A DNA stretch of 64,000 nt. It comes from Qaidamihabitans albus (GTDB lineage Bacteria > Actinomycetota > Actinomycetes > Mycobacteriales > Pseudonocardiaceae). A program made the translations under genes and the position numbers. The stretch covers positions 466,720 through 530,719 of the forward strand of contig NZ_JAEHOB010000001.1 in NCBI RefSeq assembly GCF_016464705.1, in the 5' to 3' direction. Numbering within the stretch: the first letter of the stretch is position 1; every line of letters begins with the position of its first letter. This document shows positions 16,840-25,606 of the stretch, in pieces. A model generated the notes under the pieces. The model did no database searches and had not been told where the DNA came from. It saw nothing but the letters and a program-made list of their open reading frames with translations.

Positions 16840-17887
16840 CAAGGTCTTCAGGTGGGAGACGGTTCTCCTGGTGCTGTGCGCGGCGGTGTTCGTCTTCGGC
16901 TCGACGAGCACTCCCGGGTTCGCCGAGGCGGACAACATCAGCTTCCTGCTCCTCGACTACACCGAGGTCGCGCTGCTGGCGATGGCGCTGCTGGCGATCA
17001 TCCTCACCGGGCAGATCGACCTTTCGGTTGCCTCGATCCTGGGGTTCTGCTCGGCGCTGACCGGTGCGCTGTGGAACGCGGGCATGTCCTTCGAGACGAT
17101 CGTGCCGATCGTGCTGCTCGCCGGGGTCGTGCTCGGGTCGGTCAACGCCGGGCTGATCGTCAAGTTCGGCCTGCCCGCGCTCGCGGTCACCATCGGCACG
17201 CTCGGCCTCTACCGCGGCCTTGCCTACGTCGCGCTCGGCGACGGCGCGGTCACCGGCTTCCCGGCCAACTACCGTCCACTAGCGACGGACACGGTGCCGG
17301 GCACGTTCCTGCCCTATCCCACGTTGCTCGTGATCGTCGTGGGACTGCTGGCCGCGCTCGTGGTGCACTTCACGCCGGTCGGCCGCTCGCTCTACGCGAT
17401 CGGGCTCGGCGAGCAGACCGCGCGGTTCTCGGGCATCCGGGTGCAGCGCCTCAAGTTCGTGCTCTACCTCGTCTCCGGGCTGCTGTGCGCGATCGCCTCG
17501 CTCATCTACACACTGCGGTACAACAGCGCCCGCGCCGACAACGCCTACGGCATGGAGCTGATCGCGGTCGCCGCGGTGCTGCTCGGCGGGGTGTCGATCT
17601 TCGGCGGCCGGGGCACGGTCGTCGGCGTGGCGAGCGCGCTGCTGCTGATGGCGGGGCTGCGCAACGTGCTCTTCCTCAACGACGTGACCAACGAGATCCA
17701 GAACGTGATCAACGGCATGCTGCTGATCATCTCGGTGCTGGTTCCGGTGGTCGCGACGCTGCTGCAGAGGCGGCGACGACCCGCGCCGGCGGCGGCCGCG
17801 GACCCGGCACACCCGGACCCCGATCCAGTTTCCGTCCCTGACCCCGTGGGCGTTTCCCACGGTTCCCCTGAGGAGGACCAACGATGA
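16832..17887 (+). CDS. rhaQ: Rhamnose ABC importer permease 2
   Basis: 351 residues, RbsC-like. The same landmarks are present: QIDLSVASILGFCSALTGAL and the coupling loop GRSLYAIGLGEQTARFSGIRVQR. The last 35 residues are a Pro/Asp-rich cytosolic tail (PDPVSVPDPVG) absent from the first permease. GTG start inside the end of rhaP; the stop overlaps the ATG of the binding protein. Confidence 0.92.
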   Translation: MRDKVFRWETVLLVLCAAVFVFGSTSTPGFAEADNISFLLLDYTEVALLAMALLAIILTGQIDLSVASILGFCSALTGALWNAGMSFETIVPIVLLAGVVLGSVNAGLIVKFGLPALAVTIGTLGLYRGLAYVALGDGAVTGFPANYRPLATDTVPGTFLPYPTLLVIVVGLLAALVVHFTPVGRSLYAIGLGEQTARFSGIRVQRLKFVLYLVSGLLCAIASLIYTLRYNSARADNAYGMELIAVAAVLLGGVSIFGGRGTVVGVASALLLMAGLRNVLFLNDVTNEIQNVINGMLLIISVLVPVVATLLQRRRRPAPAAAADPAHPDPDPVSVPDPVGVSHGSPEEDQR

Positions 17888-18969
17888 TCCACTCGCGATC
17901 GAGAAGGAGCCGCGTCGCGCTCGCGGTGGCCGGCGGCGGGCTCGCGCTCGCACTGGTGGCCGCCTGCGGCGGGACGACCAAGGACTCCGCGCCCGAGGCA
18001 GACACCGGTGCGGGCAACGAGAAGGTCGCCGATCCGAACGCCCCCATCAAGGAGGGGCTGAAGATCGCGTTCCTGCCCAAGGAGATCGACAACCCGTACG
18101 AGAACATCGTCGACGCGGGCGGTATCGCCGCGGTCGAGGAGCTCGGCGGTGAGGGCAAGGAGGTGGGACCCTCCGACGCCTCCGCGTCCTCGCAGGTCTC
18201 CTACATCAACACGCTGGTGCAGCAGAACCAGGACGCGATCGTGATCGCGGCCAACGACCCGAACGCGGTGGCGCCGGCGCTGAAGGAGGCGATGGCCAAG
18301 GACATCGCCGTCGTCAGCTACGACTCCGACGCCGCGCCCGACGCGCGCCAGGTGTTCGTCAACCAGGCGAACTCCGAGGACATCGGCCGCACGCAGATCA
18401 AGATGATCTCCGAGCAGATCGGCGGCAAGGGCAAGATCGCGATCCTCTCGGCGACGCCGAACGCCACGAACCAGAACACGTGGATCGACTTCATGAAGGA
18501 CGAGCTGACGAAGCCGGAGTACGCCGACATCGAGCTCGTCAAGGTGGCCTACGGGGACGACGACGACCAGAAGTCCTTCCAGGAGACGCAGGCGCTGCTA
18601 CAGTCCATTCCGGACCTCAAGGGCATCGTCTCGCCGACCACGGTCGGCATCTCCGCCGCGGCGCGCTACATCTCCTCCTCGCCTTACAAGGGCAAGGTGG
18701 CGCTGACCGGGCTCGGCACCCCGAACCAGATGCGCCAGTTCATCAAGGACGGCACGGTCGAGGAGTTCGCGCTGTGGGACCCGGAGCAGCTCGGCTACCT
18801 GGCCGGCTACGCGGCCGCGGCGCTCGCGTCCGGGCAGATCACCGGCGCGGAGGGCGAGGTGCTCAAGGCCGGCGAGCTCGGTGAGCGCACCATCGGCAAG
18901 GACGGCGAGATCATCCTCGGCCCGCCGACGACGTTCAACGCCGACAACATCGACAAGTACGACTTCTGA
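17884..18969 (+). CDS. rhaS: Rhamnose ABC importer substrate-binding lipoprotein
   Basis: 361 residues. An Arg-rich start and hydrophobic segment are followed by the lipobox VAAC (Cys at about 29), so it is anchored outside the membrane. Mature protein is a Peripla_BP_4 (ribose/rhamnose-binding) fold: KIAFLPKEIDNPYENIVDAGG, ANDPNAVAPALKEAM, VVSYDSDA, NQANSEDIGRTQIKMI and LTGLGTPNQMRQFIKDG. This is the last importer gene, followed by a 46-bp palindrome that may trim the transcript or protect it from decay. Confidence 0.93.
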   Translation: MIHSRSRRSRVALAVAGGGLALALVAACGGTTKDSAPEADTGAGNEKVADPNAPIKEGLKIAFLPKEIDNPYENIVDAGGIAAVEELGGEGKEVGPSDASASSQVSYINTLVQQNQDAIVIAANDPNAVAPALKEAMAKDIAVVSYDSDAAPDARQVFVNQANSEDIGRTQIKMISEQIGGKGKIAILSATPNATNQNTWIDFMKDELTKPEYADIELVKVAYGDDDDQKSFQETQALLQSIPDLKGIVSPTTVGISAAARYISSSPYKGKVALTGLGTPNQMRQFIKDGTVEEFALWDPEQLGYLAGYAAAALASGQITGAEGEVLKAGELGERTIGKDGEIILGPPTTFNADNIDKYDF

Positions 18970-18979
18970 GGTGCCCCGG

Positions 18980-19025
18980 CTCGTGAGTGTTCGGACGAGT
19001 TCCAACTCGGCTGAACACTCACGAC
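18980..19025. repeat. 46-bp dispersed palindrome, copy 3
   Basis: Variant copy with inner arms GTGTTC and GAACAC that remain complementary, and centre CGAGTTCCAACTCG. It lies between the binding protein and rhaM inside the operon. The paired change in both arms is evidence for selection on the fold. Confidence 0.88.
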
Positions 19026-19046
19026 CCCCGGCGAAGGGTTCTCGTG

Positions 19047-19379
19047 ATGCACACGTCCACCGCACGGCGGGTCTGTTTCCTGCTCAGGGTCAAGGCCGAC
19101 CGGATGGAGGAGTACCGGCGGCGGCATGCCGAGGTCTGGCCGGAGATGCTGGCCGCGCTCTCCGAGACCGGCTGGCGCAACTACTCGCTCTTCCTCGCGC
19201 CGGACGGGCTGCTGGTCGGCTACTTCGAGACCGACGACCTCGACGCGGCGATCGAGGGCATGGCGGCCCGGGACGTCAACGCGAGATGGCAGGCCGAGAT
19301 GGCGCCGTTCTTCGAAAGCCTCGACGGCAGGCCCGACGAGGGGATCGCTCCGCTCACCGAGGTCTTCCACCTCGACTGA
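19047..19379 (+). CDS. rhaM: L-rhamnose mutarotase
   Basis: 110 residues, the normal size. RhaM interconverts the alpha and beta anomers of L-rhamnose so that imported sugar fits the isomerase. The catalytic block is EEYRRRHAEVWPEM, with Tyr23 and His27 matching the essential Tyr and His of RhaM; it is followed by WRNYSLFLAPDGLLVGYFE. ATG chosen after GAAGGG. The gene is bracketed by two copies of the dispersed palindrome (18980-19025 and 19386-19431), as if carried in as a small cassette. Confidence 0.94.
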   Translation: MHTSTARRVCFLLRVKADRMEEYRRRHAEVWPEMLAALSETGWRNYSLFLAPDGLLVGYFETDDLDAAIEGMAARDVNARWQAEMAPFFESLDGRPDEGIAPLTEVFHLD

Positions 19380-19385
19380 TCACGA

Positions 19386-19431
19386 CTCGTGAGTGCCTAC
19401 CCGAGTTAGAACTCGCGTGCGCACTCACGAG
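19386..19431. repeat. 46-bp dispersed palindrome, copy 4
   Basis: Outer arms CTCGTGAGTG and CACTCACGAG, centre CGAGTTAGAACTCG; the inner arms are imperfect. It lies between rhaM and rhaI. Confidence 0.9.
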
Positions 19432-19454
19432 CGGAACACCACAGGGAGGACTCC

Positions 19455-20621
19455 ATGCCCGACCACTCCGCCGTCAAGGCCGCGCTGCGGGCACAGCACA
19501 TCGAGACCCCGTCGTGGGCCTTCGGCAACTCCGGTACCCGGTTCAAGGTCTTCGCGCAGGAAGGCATCCCGCGCGATGCCTACGAGAAGATCGACGACGC
19601 CGCCACCGTCCACCGCTTCACCGGTGTGGCGCCGAGCGTCGCCGTGCACATCCCGTGGGACAAGGTCGCCGACTACCGTGACCTCGCCACGCATGCCGAG
19701 AACGTGGGCGTGCGGATCGGCGCGGTCAACCCCAACGTCTTCCAGGACGACGACTACCGTCTCGGCAGCCTCTGCAACCCGGACGCCACCGTCCGCCGCA
19801 AGGCCCTCGACCACTTCCTCGAGTGCGTCGACATCATGGACGTCACCGGCTCCCGCGACCTGTCGGTGTGGCTGGCCGACGGCCTCAACTACCCGGGGCA
19901 GGACTCGATCGCCGAACGCCAGGCCCGCCTGGAGGAGTCCCTGCACGCCGTGTACGACCGGCTCGGCGAGCACCAGCGCATGCTGCTGGAGTACAAGTTC
20001 TTCGAGCCCGCCTTCTACGCCACCGACGTGCCGGACTGGGGAACCAGCTACGCGCACTGCCTCGAACTCGGCCCGAAGGCGCAGGTGCTCGTCGACACCG
20101 GGCACCACGCGCCGGGCACGAACATCGAGTTCATCGTGGCGCTGCTGCTGCGCAAGAACCGGCTCGGCGGCTTCCACTTCAACTCCCGGTTCTACGCCGA
20201 CGACGACCTCATGGTCGGCGCGGCCGACCCGTACCAGCTCTTCCGCATCATGGCCGAGATCGTGTTCGGCGGCGGGCTCTCCGACAGTTCGGGCGTGGCG
20301 TTCATGCTCGACCAGTGCCACAACATCGAGCCGAAGATCCCGGCGCTGATCCGGTCGGTGATGAACGTGCAGGAGGCGACGGCGAAGGCGCTGCTGGTCG
20401 ACGTCGAAGCGCTGCGCGCGGCGCAGCGGGCGGGTGACGTCCTCAGCGCCAACGGTGTCCTCGTCGACGCCTTCTCCACCGACGTCCGCCCGCTGCTCGC
20501 CGAGGTGCGCGAGGAGATGGGCATCGACCCGGACCCCATCGCCGCCTACCACCGCAGCGGCCACGCCGCGAAGATCCGCGAAGAGCGGGTGGGCGGTTCC
20601 CCCGCGGGCTGGGGGGCCTGA
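19455..20621 (+). CDS. rhaI: L-rhamnose isomerase, Rhizobium type
   Basis: 388 residues; ATG behind CAGGGAGG. Xylose-isomerase-like TIM barrel that converts L-rhamnose to L-rhamnulose with two metals. Metal ligands are visible in [12 protein letters not shown] (Glu), [13 protein letters not shown] (Asp/His), [15 protein letters not shown] (His, Asp cluster) and [12 protein letters not shown]. The N-terminal [16 protein letters not shown] and [10 protein letters not shown] blocks are typical of the RhaI group found in rhizobia, actinobacteria and Bacilli, which differs from E. coli RhaA. First catabolic step of the operon. Confidence 0.95.
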   Translation: MPDHSAVKAALRAQHIETPSWAFGNSGTRFKVFAQEGIPRDAYEKIDDAATVHRFTGVAPSVAVHIPWDKVADYRDLATHAENVGVRIGAVNPNVFQDDDYRLGSLCNPDATVRRKALDHFLECVDIMDVTGSRDLSVWLADGLNYPGQDSIAERQARLEESLHAVYDRLGEHQRMLLEYKFFEPAFYATDVPDWGTSYAHCLELGPKAQVLVDTGHHAPGTNIEFIVALLLRKNRLGGFHFNSRFYADDDLMVGAADPYQLFRIMAEIVFGGGLSDSSGVAFMLDQCHNIEPKIPALIRSVMNVQEATAKALLVDVEALRAAQRAGDVLSANGVLVDAFSTDVRPLLAEVREEMGIDPDPIAAYHRSGHAAKIREERVGGSPAGWGA

Positions 20622-20622
20622 C

Positions 20623-22116
20623 ATGCGACGTGCGCTGCTCGCCACGGTGCTGGTCGTGGCCGCCGTGCTCACCCCGGCAGGCGCCGCGGCGGCGCCGAAG
20701 CCCGCGGCACCCGCGGTCACGCCGCTGTCGGACACCCTGCTCGACCCCTCGGCGCTGTACTTCGTCTCCTACGACGGGCTGGTCAACAACGACTCGTTCC
20801 AGCAGGACGGGATCGTCACCTACGCCGGATACCAGTACGCCACCTGGTACACGGGCAGCCGCAACGCGGTCATCGCGCGGCGTGCTCTGCACGGCGCGAC
20901 CGGCACCGTTCGGGAGCCGGGTACGGCAACGAGCGCCGCACAGCCCGGCCGGCGAGTGAGGCCAGAACACGGCAGAACGGCGTGGGAGACCGTGGTCCTG
21001 CCGCACAAGCTCACCGTCGACGACTCGCACAACGTGATCTCGCTCGGCATCTCGCCGCAGGACGGCAGGCTGCACGTCGCGATGGACACGCACAACAGCC
21101 GCATCCACTACACGCGCTCCGTCGCCGGGCTGGCTTCGCGTCCCGCGGCGCACCGCTGGACCGCCGATCAGTTCGGTGAGGTCCGGCGCACGCTCGGTGG
21201 CGCCGAGCTCGGCAACATGACCTACCCCCGGTTCGTGATCACGCCCGAGGGCAGGCTCCAGTTCAGCTACCGCACCGGCGGCTCCGGCAACGGCGTGAAC
21301 GAGCTCGCCGAGTACGACGATGGAACCTGGCGCAAGCTCGGTGCGTGGAGTTCGGCCACCGGCGCGTACACCGGCCCGAACGGCGTGGTGTCGCACACCC
21401 GCAACATGTACCTGCACGGCCTGACCTACGACGACAGCGGGCGGCTGCACGCGTCGTTCACCTGGCGGGAGGGCAACTGGGACGTGCTGTGCCATCCTGG
21501 CGGCCTGACCAACCACGACACCGGCTACGTCTACAGCGACGACCGCGGGCGCACCTGGCGCAACGGCGCGGGCCAGGTCGTCGGCAGCACCGGCGGCGAT
21601 CCCGTCGGCATCGACTCGCCCGGCCTGGTCGCCGACCCGCTCGACCCGAACCACGGGCTGATGAACCAGGAAAGCCAGGCCGTCGACTCGGCGGGCAACC
21701 CGCACGTGGTGATCAGCTACGTGCCGGGGCGCTTCACCCAGTGCGTCTCGGACTACTCGGCGCAGCGCGCGCAGTTCGGCCGCACGTTCCACGTTTTCCG
21801 CGGGGACGACGGCGGCTGGACCAAGCGTGAGGTGCCGATCCCGCCGAACCACACCCAGCGCACGAAGATCGTCTTCGACAGCGCCGACAACGCGTACCTG
21901 ATCATGCCGAGGGGCCGCATCGTGGCGGCGAGCAAGGCCAGCGGCTGGACCGACTGGACGCTGGTGTTCGACCGGCCCAGCATGAAGGCGTTCGGTGAGG
22001 TCAACGTGGACACCTCGCGGGTCGCCACCGACGGCGTGCTCTCCGTCCAGTACCAGCAGGCGTCCAGCGGCACGACGCCGTCGCCGATCCGTGTGGCCGA
22101 CTTCAAGCTCGGTTGA
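20623..22116 (+). CDS. Secreted BNR_4-type beta-propeller protein, possible rhamnosidase
   Basis: 497 residues, ATG one base after the rhaI stop. Signal peptide: MRR, then LLATVLVVAAVLTPAGAAAA. The mature protein matches the BNR_4 propeller family: VDDSHNVISLGISPQDGRLHVAMDTHNSRIHY, MTYPRFVITPEGRLQFSYRTGGSGNG and a later YVYSDDRGRTWRN Asp-box. That fold includes GH145 L-rhamnosidases acting on arabinogalactan and several ulvan lyases. Placement directly inside a rhamnose operon favours release of L-rhamnose from plant polysaccharide outside the cell. Activity is inferred: some family members lack the catalytic His, and I cannot align it here. Confidence 0.78.
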   Translation: MRRALLATVLVVAAVLTPAGAAAAPKPAAPAVTPLSDTLLDPSALYFVSYDGLVNNDSFQQDGIVTYAGYQYATWYTGSRNAVIARRALHGATGTVREPGTATSAAQPGRRVRPEHGRTAWETVVLPHKLTVDDSHNVISLGISPQDGRLHVAMDTHNSRIHYTRSVAGLASRPAAHRWTADQFGEVRRTLGGAELGNMTYPRFVITPEGRLQFSYRTGGSGNGVNELAEYDDGTWRKLGAWSSATGAYTGPNGVVSHTRNMYLHGLTYDDSGRLHASFTWREGNWDVLCHPGGLTNHDTGYVYSDDRGRTWRNGAGQVVGSTGGDPVGIDSPGLVADPLDPNHGLMNQESQAVDSAGNPHVVISYVPGRFTQCVSDYSAQRAQFGRTFHVFRGDDGGWTKREVPIPPNHTQRTKIVFDSADNAYLIMPRGRIVAASKASGWTDWTLVFDRPSMKAFGEVNVDTSRVATDGVLSVQYQQASSGTTPSPIRVADFKLG

Positions 22117-22138
22117 GACAAGCCGTGAAAGGACGAAT

Positions 22139-24184
22139 GTGAGTACCGAAACCCACCCGGCCGTCGCCGACCTGCTCGCCCGATCGCACGAGCTCGGCGC
22201 CGACCGGCGCAACACCAACTACGCGGGCGGCAACACCTCCGCGAAGGGCACCGGCACCGACCCGGCGACCGGTGGTGACGTCGAGCTGATGTGGGTCAAG
22301 GGTTCCGGTGGCGACCTCGGCACGCTGCGCGAGGCGGGCCTCGCGGTGCTCCGCCTCGACCGGATGCGCGCGCTCGGCGACGTCTACCCCGGCGAGGAGC
22401 GCGAGGACGAGATGGTCGCCGCGTTCGACTACTGCCTGCACGGCAGGGGCGGCGCCGCGCCCAGCATCGACACCGCCATGCACGGTCTCGTGGACGCGCC
22501 GCACGTGGACCACCTGCATCCGGACTCGGGGATCGCCGTCGCCACGGCCGCCGACGGCGAGGAGCTGACCCGCAAGATCTTCGGTGAGTCGGTGGTCTGG
22601 GTGCCGTGGCGGCGCCCGGGTTTCCAGCTCGGCCTCGACATCGCGGAGGTCAAGCGGGCCAACCCGAGGGCGATCGGCTGCATCCTCGGCGGCCACGGCA
22701 TCACGGCGTGGGGCGAGAACAGCGAGGAGTGCAAGCGGAACTCGCTGGAGATCATCCGCACCGCCGAGCGCTACCTCGCCGAGCACGGTGACCCGGAACC
22801 GTTCGGTGAGTTGTTGCCAGGCTGCGAGCCGCTGCCCGAGCAGCAACGCCGGGAGCGCGCGGCCGCGCTGTTCCCGGTGCTGCGCGGGCTCGCCTCCACC
22901 GACTCGCCGCAGCTCGGCCACTTCACGGACAGCCCCGAGGTGCTCGACTTCGTCTCCCGTGCCGAGCATCCCCGGCTGGCCGCGCTGGGCACGTCGTGCC
23001 CCGATCACTTCCTGCGCACGAAGGTCGCACCGCTGGTGGTGGACCTGCCGGCCACCGCGCCGCTGGAGCAGGTGCTCGACCGCGTCAAGGAGCTGCACGC
23101 GGCCTACCGTGAGGACTACGCCGCCTACTACCGGCGGCACGCCATGCCCGACTCGCCGCCGATGCGTGGTGCCGACCCGGCGATCGTGCTGGTGCCGGGC
23201 GTTGGCATGTTCAGCTTCGGCCGCGACAAGCAGACCGCTCGTGTCGCGGGCGAGTTCTACGTCAACGCGATCAACGTCATGCGTGGCGCTGAGTCCGTGT
23301 CGACGTACGCGCCGATCCCGGAGTCGGAGAAGTTCCGCATCGAGTACTGGGAACTCGAGGAGGCCAAGCTGCGGCGGATGCCGAAGCCGAAGCCACTCGC
23401 GACGCGGATCGCTCTCGTGACCGGGGGTGGCTCCGGGATCGGCAAGGCCATCGCGCAGCGGCTGGCCGCGGAGGGCGCGTGCGTCGCCGTGGCCGACCGC
23501 GACGAGGCGGCCGCCGCCGAGGTTGCCGGGGAGATCGGCAACGCCGACCGGGCGGTCGCGGTCACCGCCGACGTGACCGACGAGGACGGCGTGGCGCGCG
23601 CCGTAGCGGAGTGCGCGCTGGCGTTCGGCGGTGTGGATCTCGTGGTGAACAACGCGGGCCTCTCGGTGTCGAAGCCGCTGCTGGAGACCACCACCGCCGA
23701 CTGGGACCTGCAGCACGACGTGATGGCGAAGGGCTCGTTCCTGGTCTCGCGCGAGGCGGCGCGGGTGATGATCGCGCAGGACATGGGCGGCGACATCGTC
23801 TACATCGCGAGCAAGAACGGCGTGTTCGCCGGGCCGAACAACATCGCCTACGGCGCGACGAAGGCCGACCAGGCGCACCAGGTGCGGCTGCTGGCGGCCG
23901 AGCTGGGCGAGTACGGCATCAAGGTCAACGGCGTGAACCCGGACGGTGTCGTGCGGGGCTCCGGCATCTTCGCGTCGGGCTGGGGCGCGCAGCGAGCGGC
24001 GGTGTACGGCGTGCCCGAGGAGGAGCTGGGTGCCTTCTACGCCAAGCGCACGCTGCTCAAGCGAGAGGTGCTGCCGGAGCATGTCGCGAACGCCGTGTTC
24101 GTGCTGGCCTGCGGCGAGCTCTCGCACACCACGGGCCTGCACATCCCGGTCGACGCGGGCGTGGCGGCCGCGTTCCTGCGCTGA
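22139..24184 (+). CDS. rhaEW: Bifunctional rhamnulose-1-phosphate aldolase / L-lactaldehyde dehydrogenase
   Basis: 681 residues; GTG start behind GAAAGGAC. The N-terminal class II aldolase domain (about 1-400) has the zinc site VDHLHPDSGIAV and the GGHGITAWG block. The C-terminal short-chain dehydrogenase (about 420-681) has the nucleotide motif TGGGSGIGKAIA, NNAGLS and the catalytic YGATK. The aldolase splits rhamnulose 1-phosphate into DHAP and L-lactaldehyde, and the dehydrogenase half oxidises the aldehyde to L-lactate. The fusion is the known RhaEW type of rhamnose pathways. The L-lactate product explains lutABC further along the same operon. Confidence 0.94.
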   Translation: MSTETHPAVADLLARSHELGADRRNTNYAGGNTSAKGTGTDPATGGDVELMWVKGSGGDLGTLREAGLAVLRLDRMRALGDVYPGEEREDEMVAAFDYCLHGRGGAAPSIDTAMHGLVDAPHVDHLHPDSGIAVATAADGEELTRKIFGESVVWVPWRRPGFQLGLDIAEVKRANPRAIGCILGGHGITAWGENSEECKRNSLEIIRTAERYLAEHGDPEPFGELLPGCEPLPEQQRRERAAALFPVLRGLASTDSPQLGHFTDSPEVLDFVSRAEHPRLAALGTSCPDHFLRTKVAPLVVDLPATAPLEQVLDRVKELHAAYREDYAAYYRRHAMPDSPPMRGADPAIVLVPGVGMFSFGRDKQTARVAGEFYVNAINVMRGAESVSTYAPIPESEKFRIEYWELEEAKLRRMPKPKPLATRIALVTGGGSGIGKAIAQRLAAEGACVAVADRDEAAAAEVAGEIGNADRAVAVTADVTDEDGVARAVAECALAFGGVDLVVNNAGLSVSKPLLETTTADWDLQHDVMAKGSFLVSREAARVMIAQDMGGDIVYIASKNGVFAGPNNIAYGATKADQAHQVRLLAAELGEYGIKVNGVNPDGVVRGSGIFASGWGAQRAAVYGVPEEELGAFYAKRTLLKREVLPEHVANAVFVLACGELSHTTGLHIPVDAGVAAAFLR

Positions 24185-24197
24185 GAGGGGAAGCACT

Positions 24198-25604
24198 ATG
24201 ACCGACGGCAAGCGGCGGCCCCGGATCGGACTGGTCGCGGGCGGGCTCGGCGCCTACTGGCCGCAGTTCCCGGACCTGCTGCCGATCCTGAAGCGGTCCT
24301 CGGCCTACGTCAGCGAGCGCATCTCCTCGTTCGACGCCGAGATCGTGGACGCCGGGTTCATCTCCGACGCGCAGGAGGGCGCGGCCGCCGCCGAGAAGCT
24401 GCGTGCGGCGGGCTGCGACCTCATCGTCGGTTTCCTCACCACGTACATGACGGCCACGATGCTGACGCCGATCGCGCAACGCAGTGGCGCTCCGGTCCTG
24501 CTGATCAACCTCCAGCCCACCGAGTCCATGGATCACTCCTCTGTGGACACCGGGCAGTGGCTGGCGTACTGCGGGGCCTGCCCGCTGCCCGAGATGGCGA
24601 ACACGTTCCGCCGCGCGGGCATCGAGTTCCGCAGCGTCTCCGGCCACCTCCGGGACGAGCGCGCGTGGACGAAGATCGAGCGCTGGATCTCGGCGGCGGC
24701 CGTGCGCAGGGTGCTGCGGCACGCGAGGCACGGCCTGATGGGGCATCTCTATCCCGGCATGTACGACGTCTCCACCGACCTGACGATGGTCAGCGCGCAC
24801 TTCGGCGGCCACGTCGAGGTGCTGGAGTTCGACGACCTGCGCGTGCGGGTGGAGAAGGTGACCGACGACGAGGTGGCCGCGAAGGTCGCCGAGGCGGAGT
24901 CGGTCTTCGACCTGGACACTTCGGTGAACCGGGACGACCTCGAATGGGGCGCCAAGGTGTCGGTGGGGCTCGACCGGCTCGTCACCGACTTCGAGCTGGA
25001 CAGCGTCGCCTACTACCACCGTGGCCTCGACGGGGAGATGCACGAGCGGCTCGGCGCGGGCATGATCCTCGGGGCGAGCCTGCTCACGGCGCGCGGCATC
25101 CCGGCGGCCGGTGAGTACGAGCTGCGCACGAGCCTCGCCATGCTGGTCATGGACATCCTCGGCGCGGGCGGCTCGTTCACCGAGCTGCAGGCACTCGACT
25201 TCACCCGCGGGCACGTGGAGATGGGCCACGACGGCCCGGCGCACCTCGCGATCAGCGCGAAGAAGCCGCTGTTGCGGGGACTGGGCGTCTACCACGGCAA
25301 GCGCGGGTGGGGCGTCTCGGTGGAGTTCGACGTCGCGCACGGCCCGGTCACGCTGCTCGGTGTCGGCCAGGACCGGGACGGCCGGTACACGCTCATCGCG
25401 TCCGAGGGGGAGGTCGTCGACGGGCCGCTCATGCGGATCGGCAACACGACGAGCCGGGTCGACTTCGGCCGCGACCCCGGCGAGTGGACCGACGAGTGGT
25501 CGGCCAGCGGCGTCGCGCACCACTGGGCGCTCGGCGTCGGGCATCGCATCGGTGAGCTGCGCGCGGTGTCCAGCCTGCTGGACATCCCGCTGGTGGAGGT
25601 CTGA
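24198..25604 (+). CDS. L-fucose/L-arabinose isomerase-family protein
   Basis: 468 residues. The N-terminal half resembles the substrate-domain fold of L-fucose and L-arabinose isomerases (RIGLVAGGLGAYWPQFPDLL, VGFLTTYMTATMLTPIAQRS, VLLINLQPTE). The middle and end keep SVAYYHRGLDGEMHERLGAGMILGASLL and GHVEMGHDGPAHLAI, with possible metal-binding Glu and His. RhaI already supplies the rhamnose isomerase, so this is either a second isomerase for another 6-deoxyhexose (for example L-fucose) or a non-catalytic relative. It lies between rhaEW and rhaB with short gaps, so it is cotranscribed. The exact role is not established. Confidence 0.8.
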   Translation: MTDGKRRPRIGLVAGGLGAYWPQFPDLLPILKRSSAYVSERISSFDAEIVDAGFISDAQEGAAAAEKLRAAGCDLIVGFLTTYMTATMLTPIAQRSGAPVLLINLQPTESMDHSSVDTGQWLAYCGACPLPEMANTFRRAGIEFRSVSGHLRDERAWTKIERWISAAAVRRVLRHARHGLMGHLYPGMYDVSTDLTMVSAHFGGHVEVLEFDDLRVRVEKVTDDEVAAKVAEAESVFDLDTSVNRDDLEWGAKVSVGLDRLVTDFELDSVAYYHRGLDGEMHERLGAGMILGASLLTARGIPAAGEYELRTSLAMLVMDILGAGGSFTELQALDFTRGHVEMGHDGPAHLAISAKKPLLRGLGVYHGKRGWGVSVEFDVAHGPVTLLGVGQDRDGRYTLIASEGEVVDGPLMRIGNTTSRVDFGRDPGEWTDEWSASGVAHHWALGVGHRIGELRAVSSLLDIPLVEV

Positions 25605-25606
25605 CG

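Noticed and set aside
14206..16938. 910-codon minus-strand open frame opposite the rhamnose ABC genes
   Set aside because: It mirrors strongly supported ABC ATPase and permease genes on the plus strand and shows no family motif of its own.
22103..24211. 702-codon minus-strand open frame opposite rhaEW
   Set aside because: Antisense shadow of a well-supported fusion enzyme; low-complexity Arg/His-rich translation.
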